A stretch of DNA of 5,042 bases, taken from positions 1-5,042 of the forward strand of contig CAKZMN010000318.1 of assembly GCA_937128575.1 (NCBI GenBank), in the 5' to 3' direction. Each line of letters opens with the position of its first letter. Within the stretch, counting starts at the first letter, position 1. A program made the position numbers and the translations under genes. The notes beneath the pieces are model-generated. The model was not told where the DNA came from. It saw only the letters and a program-made list of their open reading frames with translations, and searched no databases. The stretch comes from an uncultured Alphaproteobacteria bacterium (GTDB lineage Bacteria; Pseudomonadota; Alphaproteobacteria; Micavibrionales; Micavibrionaceae). Positions 1 through 5,042 of the stretch are shown here, piece by piece.

Positions 1-135
1 GAATCCAACATCACAACATCCCAAGTAATCGCACTGATGGGACGCATGAATGATGCAGATCTAAACTTCACTAAATCGGTGATGCTGCACACCTTCGATG
101 GGCAGCCCGGCTTTACGGTCGCCCAAGGGGAGTAA
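1..135 (+). CDS. 3' end of an unrecognised gene (last 44 codons)
   Basis: Reading frame 1 is open from the first base to a TAA at 133-135, giving 44 residues that end in ...PGFTVAQGE. The start lies outside the window. The composition is that of a soluble globular protein, with no membrane segment and no low-complexity stretch, and the codon use is unremarkable. A Rho-independent terminator overlaps the stop codon, which supports this being a true gene end. The gene converges on the minus-strand operon that ends at 158. I do not recognise the family from so short a C-terminal piece and assign no function. Confidence 0.7.
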   Translation, partial: ESNITTSQVIALMGRMNDADLNFTKSVMLHTFDGQPGFTVAQGE

Positions 136-168
136 GGCTTAACAGCCTTCTCTTCTTTTAGTTTTTTG
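134..168 (+). terminator. Rho-independent terminator of the left-edge gene
   Basis: AAGGCT (134-139) and AGCCTT (144-149) form a perfect 6-bp stem around the tetraloop TAAC. A pyrimidine-rich tract containing TTTT and TTTTTT follows to about 168. The hairpin begins on the second base of the stop codon, so the 3' untranslated region is almost absent. The T-rich side lies only on the plus strand, so it should stop rightward transcription and not the convergent operon. The U tract is interrupted by C, A and G and runs into the 3' end of the opposite gene. Confidence 0.65.
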
Positions 169-742
169 TGTTTTGTAAGTCTCTGCGCGCGCGTCGTATA
201 TCACCGCGAGTGATCTTTTTGTTGGTTTTAAGTTTTTCTTTGATGTGATCTTGGTCACGTATAAACGCCCACGCGCTCATCAGATCCGTGAATTGCGAAA
301 ACAACGTTTCATTTTTACGCTTATTCTGCACCGCGGTAATATAAGCGCCAGCCCAATACTTATAACGCATCATCATGGGCGCTAAGGTTTCAATCAACAG
401 CGCTTCATCAACTAGATCGTTTTTTACATAGACAGATATATTCTCGAAAAAATTCAGGATTTTGTTAAGTTTCAAATTATTCTGCTTGGCTTTCGCAGCG
501 CTGAGCTTTTTGTCCCAAATGTCATTTTTTGACTCAAAACTTAGAATTAAATCAGAATTCAGAACTTGCATAATTAAGTCTTTGGTATGTTCAGATTTGT
601 TTGTGCTGCGGTGAAGCAAGATTTGCCAATATGCGACAAGGGCGGCGATAATAAGAACGAGCAATTCTAAAAGATCAACGACTGTAATGCCTTCAAGCAT
701 TTCAGATGGAATATCTTCTATCAAGGCTTCGAATCTAGTCAC
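158..742 (-). CDS. Membrane-anchored protein of unknown function (possibly DUF4760-like), third gene of the yggT-folD operon
   Basis: This encodes 194 residues starting at GTG (740-742). That GTG overlaps the folD stop codon as GTGA, so translation is probably coupled to folD, and no Shine-Dalgarno is visible. An ATG at codon 15 (698-700) is a possible alternative but also lacks a ribosome site. The acidic N-terminal tail is followed by one hydrophobic segment at about residues 19-43, then H44, R45 and K49, which predicts an outside N-terminus and a cytoplasmic body. The body is largely helical. Residues about 95-130 ([14 protein letters not shown]...RYKYW) resemble the small DUF4760-type proteins as I remember them; this is recall and not a search. 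The C-terminus is strongly basic ([18 protein letters not shown]). There are no catalytic motifs. The role is unknown, and the link to folate metabolism is positional only. Confidence 0.8.
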   Translation of the reverse strand: MTRFEALIEDIPSEMLEGITVVDLLELLVLIIAALVAYWQILLHRSTNKSEHTKDLIMQVLNSDLILSFESKNDIWDKKLSAAKAKQNNLKLNKILNFFENISVYVKNDLVDEALLIETLAPMMMRYKYWAGAYITAVQNKRKNETLFSQFTDLMSAWAFIRDQDHIKEKLKTNKKITRGDIRRARRDLQNTKN

Positions 743-1578
743 GATTGTGCCGCTTTAATGGTGTTTTTTAATAAGCACGCAATGGTCATCGGGCCAACGC
801 CGCCGGGAACGGGGGTTATTGCGCCTGCCACATCTATGGCTTCGGCGTAATCTACATCACCGCACAACTTGCCATCATCCTGGCGGTTAATGCCGACATC
901 AATCACAATCGCGCCGGGTTTTATCCAATCACCCTTAACCATTTTCGGGCGGCCAACGGCGGCAACCAAAATGTCCGCGCTCCGGCAAATTTCTTCTAAA
1001 TTCTGTGTGCGTGAATGCGCTGTTGTTACCGTACAGTTTTCCGCAAGCAAAAGCTGCGCCATAGGCTTACCAAATAAAAGGGAACGCCCGATCACCACAG
1101 CGTGCTTGCCGCTTAAATCTTGCTCAACACTTTTAATCAGCATCATGGAGCCTTGCGGCGTGCAAGGCACAAGCCCGCTATCATCCGCTGCAACCAATTT
1201 CCCGATATTAATATACCCCAGCCCATCAACATCTTTCGCCGGATCAATCATTTGGATGAGTGCATCACTATCTAAATGATCCGGTACAGGCAGCTGTAGC
1301 AAAATGCCGTGAATATTTGGGTTGTCATTAAAGGCTTGAATTTCTGCCGCCACTTCTGCTTGCAATGCCTTTTCCGGCATGCGCGCTTCAAAGCTTTCTA
1401 TGCCAACATTCGCGCAGGCCTTAATTTTGTTTCGCACATAAACATGCGAGGCAGGATCATCACCCACCAAAATAACAGCAAGCCCCGGCGCTGCGTCCGT
1501 TGATGCAACTTCGCTCTTTAAAGCCTCGCGAAGGTCTGCGGCAATGTCTTTGCCTTTTATGATGTGCGCCTGTGTCAT
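739..1578 (-). CDS. folD: Bifunctional methylenetetrahydrofolate dehydrogenase / methenyltetrahydrofolate cyclohydrolase
   Basis: FolD is cytosolic. It oxidises 5,10-methylene-THF with NADP+ and then hydrolyses methenyl-THF to 10-formyl-THF, which supplies purine synthesis and initiator tRNA formylation (EC 1.5.1.5 and 3.5.4.9). The 279 residues are close to the family's usual length. Visible signatures are [18 protein letters not shown] with Y47 and catalytic K51 (Y50 and K54 in E. coli), LLQLPVP with Q95, DPAKDVDG with D118, the Rossmann cofactor loop GRSLLFGKP at 164-172, and [10 protein letters not shown] at 256-265. All key residues are present, so the enzyme should be active. The ATG (1576-1578) has only a weak upstream purine stretch. 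It lies 26 bases after the yggT stop and probably shares its transcript. The TGA at 739-741 overlaps the next gene's start. Confidence 0.97.
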   Translation of the reverse strand: MTQAHIIKGKDIAADLREALKSEVASTDAAPGLAVILVGDDPASHVYVRNKIKACANVGIESFEARMPEKALQAEVAAEIQAFNDNPNIHGILLQLPVPDHLDSDALIQMIDPAKDVDGLGYINIGKLVAADDSGLVPCTPQGSMMLIKSVEQDLSGKHAVVIGRSLLFGKPMAQLLLAENCTVTTAHSRTQNLEEICRSADILVAAVGRPKMVKGDWIKPGAIVIDVGINRQDDGKLCGDVDYAEAIDVAGAITPVPGGVGPMTIACLLKNTIKAAQS

Positions 1579-1604
1579 TATATAGATTCAGCTCTGTCTG
1601 GTTA

Positions 1605-1883
1605 TTAGATGATCATCTGAATAAACAGATTGCTGATAAAGGACAAGCCCAAGATCACAATAATTGGCGTGATATCAATGCCGCCAATGGGGGGCACATA
1701 TTTTTGAATGGGTTTGTAAACCGGATCTGTCACTTTTTTTAGCAGCGCAATCAAATTCTGTGCTTTTTTATTGTTAACATTAATAACATCAAAAGCGATC
1801 AGCCAGCTAAGGGCGACTTGAATGATAATGATCGCAATAAAAATATCGACGGCAGTCTTGATAAGAAAGGCAACGGCAAACAT
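1605..1883 (-). CDS. yggT: YggT family integral membrane protein
   Basis: This encodes 92 residues with two hydrophobic segments, at about 10-31 and 70-92. The family hallmarks are LSW in the first helix (residues 25-27) and TDPVYKPIQKYVPPIGGIDITPI (residues 52-74) entering the second. This is a single YggT repeat, the short form common in alphaproteobacteria; enterobacterial YggT carries two. The family is envelope-located. Its biochemical role is not settled, although it has been linked to osmotic tolerance and, in plastid relatives, to membrane complex assembly and division. The ATG at 1881-1883 is preceded by a modest purine stretch (AGAGCGAG). It is the first gene of the minus-strand operon and lies 26 bases before folD. 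In many alphaproteobacteria I recall a small DUF167 gene in this gap; there is no room for one here. Confidence 0.93.
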   Translation of the reverse strand: MFAVAFLIKTAVDIFIAIIIIQVALSWLIAFDVINVNNKKAQNLIALLKKVTDPVYKPIQKYVPPIGGIDITPIIVILGLSFISNLFIQMII

Positions 1884-1898
1884 ATGATTTCTCGCTCT

Positions 1899-1928
1899 TT
1901 TATATTTCTTTACTGTCTCTGGTATAAT
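1899..1928 (+). promoter_or_regulatory. Extended -10 promoter for the HExxH protein gene
   Basis: TGGTATAAT at 1920-1928 is a perfect extended -10 (TG, one base, TATAAT). A weak -35-like TTTATA lies at 1899-1904, 18 bases upstream, and extended -10 promoters tolerate a poor -35. The predicted start of transcription is near 1935, which leaves a leader of roughly 58 bases containing the 1943-1958 inverted repeat before the TTG start at 1993. Direction and position fit the downstream gene. Confidence 0.6.
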
Positions 1929-1950
1929 ATAAAACGTGCCTTCTAAGCAA
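1924..1950 (-). promoter_or_regulatory. Probable leftward promoter of the yggT-folD operon
   Basis: On the minus strand, TATTAT (1924-1929) or TATATT (1926-1931) each match the -10 consensus at five of six positions. A partial -35, TTGCTT, lies at 1945-1950, but its spacing of 14-15 bases is short. The element shares its AT core with the rightward -10. A start near 1917 would give a leader of about 35 bases before the yggT ATG. The call rests partly on the need for an operon promoter in this gap. Confidence 0.35.
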
Positions 1951-1958
1951 AGGCTTAG
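1943..1958. repeat. Inverted repeat CTAAGC-AAAG-GCTTAG, candidate operator or leader hairpin
   Basis: Two perfect 6-base arms (1943-1948 and 1953-1958) flank AAAG. The repeat lies just downstream of the predicted rightward start site and overlaps the weak leftward -35. It could be bound by a repressor acting on both genes, or fold as a small hairpin in the leader of the HExxH protein mRNA. The stem is too short and lacks a T tract, so it is not a terminator. Confidence 0.45.
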
Positions 1959-1980
1959 TAAATTAATTTAAGCATTAAGC

Positions 1981-1995
1981 GGGGAATATTTATTG
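1981..1995 (+). promoter_or_regulatory. Ribosome binding site selecting a TTG start
   Basis: GGGGA at 1981-1985 lies seven bases before TTG at 1993-1995. The frame has no ATG or GTG between the in-frame stop at 1969-1971 and codon 24, so this TTG is the only start that keeps the hydrophobic N-terminus. The Shine-Dalgarno position supports it. Confidence 0.6.
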
Positions 1996-2712
1996 TTTGG
2001 TTTTGATCCTTTAATCATTGGTTCTTTGGCGGTATTGGCTGGCGGCGCGCCAAGCTGTGAAATGCCCAAGGGCACAGAGATAAACGTCACTCCCAAAACC
2101 CTGAAGGTCAAATATGACTACACCCAGAGCCTTGAAAACATTCAAAAGGTAAAAAGTGACACTATCGACCCCCATGGCTTTGGCGGGTACAGCATAACGC
2201 AAGGCTATATGCGCGGTGGCATAAAGCTCGCGCCGCAAGTGAAGTTAAAATACATCACGTATGAACGTCAGGGGTTGGCCTGTATCTGGTATGACAGTAT
2301 CGATGTCACGCTAGAGATTGACCCCACAATCGTTATCGCGCGCGAAGTTCACCAGGATCGCTGTATGCATGGGGCCGTTTTAGAGCATGAAATGAAGCAC
2401 GTGAAGGTGGACCGCAAAATCGTCAATAAATATGCGAGCCTAATGGGTAAAAAGCTCTATGAAGGCCTAAGCGAGCGCGGCTTCAAAAGCGGCCTAATCC
2501 GCGCCAGCGGTACCCAAGAGGTGATGAAGCGCATGCAGGAAACCGTTTATGAAATTGTAAAACACGAGTATCGTAAGCTAGAGCTAGAGCGCATAGATCT
2601 GCAGCGCGCCATAGACAGTAAGGGTGAATATGACCGCGTTAGTGCGATATGTCCCGGTTTTAAGAAAAAGCAAAAAATATTTAGCAATCGCACGCGTGAC
2701 CTCAACCGCTAG
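1993..2712 (+). CDS. Putative exported HExxH zinc metallopeptidase-like protein
   Basis: This encodes 239 residues starting at TTG. Residues 7-19 form a short hydrophobic stretch ending at C22 (GGAPSC), which resembles a signal peptide or a poor lipobox. It lacks the usual positively charged N-region, so export is inferred and not certain. The key motif is EHEMKHVKVD: H132-E133-x-x-H136 followed by D140. HExxH is the classic zinc-binding and catalytic motif of metallopeptidases, with D140 or a distal acidic residue as a possible further ligand. Four cysteines (C22, C97, C124, C220) fit a periplasmic disulfide-bearing fold. The second half is helical and highly charged, ending in a basic tail. 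It recalls the predicted secreted Zn-dependent proteases of the DUF922/COG5661 type, but I cannot confirm membership. It is transcribed alone and divergently from yggT. Substrate is unknown. Confidence 0.8.
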   Translation: MFGFDPLIIGSLAVLAGGAPSCEMPKGTEINVTPKTLKVKYDYTQSLENIQKVKSDTIDPHGFGGYSITQGYMRGGIKLAPQVKLKYITYERQGLACIWYDSIDVTLEIDPTIVIAREVHQDRCMHGAVLEHEMKHVKVDRKIVNKYASLMGKKLYEGLSERGFKSGLIRASGTQEVMKRMQETVYEIVKHEYRKLELERIDLQRAIDSKGEYDRVSAICPGFKKKQKIFSNRTRDLNR

Positions 2713-2743
2713 CCATCTTCTTCATAATTTAGTCCGGACATGT

Positions 2744-2778
2744 AAAAACCGCCGCCCTGGTAGGGAGCAGCGGTCTTT
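2744..2778. terminator. GC-rich hairpin after the HExxH gene, probable terminator
   Basis: ACCGC (2748-2752) pairs with GCGGT (2770-2774). An inner CCC (2755-2757) pairs with GGG (2763-2765) around TGGTA. Rightward, the hairpin is followed by CTTTG, a weak U tract. Leftward it is followed by five U (AAAAA at 2744-2748 on the plus strand). Its place 35 bases after the stop codon suggests it ends the HExxH transcript, possibly with Rho or as a bidirectional terminator. Confidence 0.5.
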
Positions 2779-2885
2779 GAATTACGGTAGTGTGAGCTAA
2801 CTAGACGGTAGAGGGGTTAAATTCTTAAAATCTCTGTATCTGTCTATGATTCCATAATCTCATTTAAATGTGGCGGAAAAGTGGA

Positions 2886-2906
2886 CTCAAAAAAGGCTTT
2901 TTTGAG
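2886..2906. repeat. 21-base perfect odd palindrome built on A6/T6 tracts
   Basis: CTCAAAAAAG (2886-2895) and CTTTTTTGAG (2897-2906) are exact reverse complements around a single central G. As RNA it would form nine pairs closed by a GGC loop, but with little GC in the stem. As DNA, the two six-base A/T tracts should bend or stiffen the helix, and the symmetry fits a dimeric DNA-binding protein. It lies about 205 bases upstream of the proposed acnA promoter. Confidence 0.55.
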
Positions 2907-3012
2907 GATTTATATAAGCACTTGATTTAAAATGATAAATTTACATTCAAAACTCTTTTATAGGCACAGAAAACTGCTCTATTTTTACTCTTTTGACCCT
3001 TTTTATGAAATG

Positions 3013-3050
3013 AATCAGAGTGGAAAATATAGAAATAATTCTGATTTTTT
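3013..3050 (+). repeat. 7-bp inverted repeat followed by a T run
   Basis: AATCAGA (3013-3019) and TCTGATT (3040-3046) are exact reverse complements separated by a 20-base AT-rich spacer, with T at 3045-3050. It has the outline of a weak plus-strand terminator, but the loop is long and the stem AT-rich. It could equally be chance in this biased sequence. Confidence 0.25.
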
Positions 3051-3088
3051 CTATGGCTACGAATAACGCGCGTCTGCATTAACCTCTT

Positions 3089-3116
3089 TTTATACATTTG
3101 TGCTTCATGATACACT
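3089..3116 (+). promoter_or_regulatory. Probable acnA promoter
   Basis: TGATACACT at 3108-3116 fits an extended -10 (TG, one base, TACACT with four of six consensus matches). TTTATA at 3089-3094 is a -35 with four of six matches and a 16-base spacer. The predicted start near 3123 gives a leader of about 36 bases ending at a good ribosome site. It is the best candidate in the gap, but more distant promoters are not excluded. Confidence 0.4.
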
Positions 3117-3122
3117 CTTATT

Positions 3123-3137
3123 CGAAAATTCTTTTCG
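3123..3137. repeat. Inverted repeat CGAAAA-TTC-TTTTCG in the acnA leader
   Basis: Two perfect 6-base arms (3123-3128 and 3132-3137) flank TTC. The repeat starts at the predicted transcription start and ends eight bases before the AGGGGA ribosome site. A repressor bound here would block initiation, and a hairpin here would sit close to the ribosome site. It is not an obvious match to the Irr or Fur-type boxes I know. Confidence 0.4.
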
Positions 3138-3145
3138 CTTCATCT

Positions 3146-3151
3146 AGGGGA
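3146..3151 (+). promoter_or_regulatory. acnA ribosome binding site
   Basis: AGGGGA lies seven bases before the ATG at 3159-3161, a near-ideal Shine-Dalgarno spacing. It fixes this ATG as the start, and the resulting N-terminus ([17 protein letters not shown]) matches the usual opening of AcnA proteins. Confidence 0.75.
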
Positions 3152-3158
3152 CATACAC

Positions 3159-5042
3159 ATGACACAAACGGGCCAGGATACACTGGGTACACGCAAAACA
3201 TTAACGGTTGATGGTAAGGACTATGATTATTTCAGTCTCGCAGCCGCAGCCGAGAAAATTGGTGATATCAGCCGTTTACCCTACACGCTCAAGGTTCTTT
3301 TAGAAAACCTGCTGCGCTTCGAAGATGGTCGCAGCGTAACAACCGAAGACATTCAGGCGCTGGTTGATTGGCAAAAGGAAAAGAAATCCTCAACCGAAAT
3401 CGCATATCGTCCCGCGCGCGTTCTTATGCAGGACTTCACAGGCGTGCCCGCAGTCGTAGACCTTGCGGCTATGCGCGACGGCATCGTCTCTCTTGGTGGG
3501 GATCCTCAAAAGATCAATCCACTGAACCCTGTTGATCTCGTCATTGATCACTCAGTGATGATTGACAAGTTCGGCAACCCGCGCGCTTTTCAGATGAATG
3601 TCGACAGGGAATACGAACGTAACCTTGAGCGATATACGTTTTTGAAGTGGGGCCAGACCGCCTTCAACAACTTCCGGGTCGTACCTCCAGGCACGGGCAT
3701 ATGTCACCAAGTTAATCTGGAATATCTCAGCCAAACCGTTTGGACTGAAACCGACCAGCACGGCCAAAAAGTAGCCTACCCTGACACTTTGGTTGGTACT
3801 GACAGCCACACGACAATGGTGAATGGAGCAGCGGTCTTAGGATGGGGTGTCGGGGGCATTGAGGCGGAAGCTGCCATGCTGGGACAACCGATCTCCATGT
3901 TGATTCCAGAAGTAATCGGGTTTGAGCTCACGGGCCAAATGGTCGAAGGCACGACTGGAACGGATCTTGTCTTGAAAGTCGTCGAGATGCTCCGCGCCAA
4001 GGGTGTCGTTGGAAAGTTCGTGGAATTCTTTGGTGCCGGTCTCGATCACTTGCCGCTCGCGGACCGGGCTACCATTGGTAACATGGCACCAGAGTTTGGC
4101 GCTACATGTGGCTTTTTTCCGGTAGATGCTGAAACGCTCAGATATCTTCGTAACACGGGTCGTGATGAGCGCCGCATTGCATTGGTCGAAGCATATGCAA
4201 AGGCCAATGGCATGTGGAGAGGAGCAGACTATGCGCCCGTTTATACTGACACTCTCCATCTTGATATGGGATCCATTGTTCCAGCTATTTCCGGCCCCAA
4301 GCGCCCGCAGGACTTCGTGGCCCTGACTGAAGGCAAGTCAGCGTTTCGAAAGGAGATGGCTGAAACCTTCGAACGCCCTTTGGATAAGAAGGTGCCAGTC
4401 AAAGGGGAAGACTATACGATCTCATCTGGTGATGTTGTTATTGCGTCGATTACGTCCTGCACAAATACATCGAACCCCTACGTGATGCTTGGTGCCGGGC
4501 TTGTTGCCCGCAAAGCGGTAGAGTTGGGATTGTCCAGCAAGCCATGGGTCAAAACATCTCTCGCTCCAGGCTCACAGGTCGTCAGCGCATACCTTGAAGA
4601 GGCCGGATTGCAGGCCGATCTGGATCGCCTTGGTTTCCACCTTGTTGGATATGGCTGTACAACCTGTATCGGCAACTCTGGCCCGCTTCAGCAGGAAATC
4701 TCAGATGCGATTGCAGAGGGGGATCTGGTTGCCACGTCTGTTCTCTCGGGAAACCGGAACTTTGAAGGGCGCATCAACCCTGACGTTCGCGCGAATTATC
4801 TCGCCTCGCCGCCGTTGGTTGTTGCCTATGCAATAGCGGGCACGTTGGACATAGACCTTACTTCTGAGCCGCTTGGACAGTCTGCAGATGGCAAAGATGT
4901 CTACCTCAAAGATATCTGGCCATCGCAATCCGAAATAGCGAGTATCGTTGAGGCCACTGTGACGAAGGAAGCCTTCCAGGCAAAATATGCAGATGTTTTC
5001 AAAGGGGACGAGCAGTGGAGGAAGGTTGAGGCACCCGACAAA
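3159..5042 (+). CDS. acnA: Aconitate hydratase A (aconitase), 5' 628 codons, cut by the window edge
   Basis: AcnA interconverts citrate and isocitrate via cis-aconitate in the TCA cycle (EC 4.2.1.3), using a cytosolic [4Fe-4S] cluster. The frame is uninterrupted from ATG 3159 to the last base. Full-length AcnA is about 890 residues, so roughly 260 are missing, including the swivel domain and its catalytic serine loop. Visible signatures are [15 protein letters not shown] with C182-H183-Q184, [11 protein letters not shown] with D215-S216-H217, [25 protein letters not shown] with C434, [14 protein letters not shown] with C500 and C503, and [19 protein letters not shown]. The three cluster cysteines correspond to C435, C501 and C504 of E. 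coli AcnA. It belongs to the monomeric AcnA/IRP1 branch and not to AcnB. It has its own promoter and ribosome site, and its neighbours are functionally unrelated. Its codon use looks richer in G+C than the flanking spacer, as expected for a conserved, well-expressed gene. Confidence 0.97.
   Translation, partial: MTQTGQDTLGTRKTLTVDGKDYDYFSLAAAAEKIGDISRLPYTLKVLLENLLRFEDGRSVTTEDIQALVDWQKEKKSSTEIAYRPARVLMQDFTGVPAVVDLAAMRDGIVSLGGDPQKINPLNPVDLVIDHSVMIDKFGNPRAFQMNVDREYERNLERYTFLKWGQTAFNNFRVVPPGTGICHQVNLEYLSQTVWTETDQHGQKVAYPDTLVGTDSHTTMVNGAAVLGWGVGGIEAEAAMLGQPISMLIPEVIGFELTGQMVEGTTGTDLVLKVVEMLRAKGVVGKFVEFFGAGLDHLPLADRATIGNMAPEFGATCGFFPVDAETLRYLRNTGRDERRIALVEAYAKANGMWRGADYAPVYTDTLHLDMGSIVPAISGPKRPQDFVALTEGKSAFRKEMAETFERPLDKKVPVKGEDYTISSGDVVIASITSCTNTSNPYVMLGAGLVARKAVELGLSSKPWVKTSLAPGSQVVSAYLEEAGLQADLDRLGFHLVGYGCTTCIGNSGPLQQEISDAIAEGDLVATSVLSGNRNFEGRINPDVRANYLASPPLVVAYAIAGTLDIDLTSEPLGQSADGKDVYLKDIWPSQSEIASIVEATVTKEAFQAKYADVFKGDEQWRKVEAPDK

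Larger units (their letters stand above)
2713..3158. other. AT-rich intergenic region between the HExxH gene and acnA
   Basis: These 446 bases hold no convincing gene. The only open frame of note (minus strand, 62 codons) is short, lysine- and phenylalanine-rich, and starts inside the acnA promoter. From left to right the region holds a GC-rich hairpin (2748-2774), a long A/T-tract palindrome (2886-2906), a 7-bp inverted repeat followed by six T (3013-3050), the probable acnA promoter (3089-3116), a small hairpin (3123-3137) and the acnA ribosome site. I see no tRNA and no known riboswitch. Confidence 0.6.

Noticed and set aside
185..193. Alternating GCGCGCGCG run that could favour Z-DNA
   Set aside because: It is only nine bases long and is explained by arginine and alanine codons (RRARR) in the basic tail of the 194-residue protein.
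869..1503. Two plus-strand open frames opposite folD (869-1279 and 1309-1503)
   Set aside because: They lie wholly within the well-supported folD coding sequence on the other strand. Their translations look like shadow protein, with no domain signature.
1579..1604. Possible THF riboswitch ahead of folD
   Set aside because: The gap is 26 bases, far too short for either known THF riboswitch class, and no matching motif appears in the yggT leader.
2011..2238. 75-codon minus-strand open frame inside the HExxH gene
   Set aside because: It is a shadow of the 1993-2712 gene, with no ribosome site and no recognisable domain.
2927..3115. 62-codon minus-strand open frame upstream of acnA
   Set aside because: It is short, with a lysine-, serine- and phenylalanine-rich composition typical of AT-rich spacer. 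It has no recognisable domain, and its start falls inside the likely acnA promoter.
3552..4928. Several open frames of 65-140 codons overlapping acnA on both strands
   Set aside because: The acnA frame is intact and carries all expected motifs through this whole stretch. The others are frame shadows.

Overview
This window looks like an ordinary chromosomal segment of an alphaproteobacterium of moderate to low GC content. The evidence is an AcnA of the alphaproteobacterial style, a FolD with the 'GRSxLFGKP' cofactor-loop variant that I associate with this class, and a YggT-family gene directly upstream of folD. The genus cannot be named from the sequence. I see no mobile element, CRISPR array, tRNA or rRNA.

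Layout from left to right. (1) Positions 1-135 hold the last 44 codons of an unrecognised plus-strand gene. It ends in a compact hairpin and U-rich tract that overlap its stop codon. (2) Positions 158-1883 hold a minus-strand operon read right to left: yggT (small two-helix membrane protein), folD (one-carbon folate metabolism), and a membrane-anchored protein of unknown function. The last gene begins with GTG inside a GTGA overlap with the folD stop. (3) Positions 1884-1992 are a short divergent control region. A strong extended -10 faces right, a weaker AT-rich -10 for yggT faces left on the same bases, and a 6-bp inverted repeat lies beside them. (4) Positions 1993-2712 encode a 239-residue exported-looking protein with an HExxH metallopeptidase motif, starting at TTG. 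(5) Positions 2713-3158 are an AT-rich gap of about 450 bases with no convincing gene. It holds several inverted repeats and, at its right end, the likely acnA promoter and ribosome binding site. (6) Positions 3159-5042 hold acnA, open in one uninterrupted frame for 628 codons to the window edge. The [4Fe-4S] cysteines are present and the C-terminal swivel domain lies beyond the edge.

The genes do not form one pathway. FolD serves folate-linked one-carbon metabolism, AcnA serves the TCA cycle, and YggT belongs to the cell envelope. The least understood items are the HExxH protein, the membrane protein coupled to folD, and the inverted repeats upstream of acnA. I found no evidence for a new multi-gene system.
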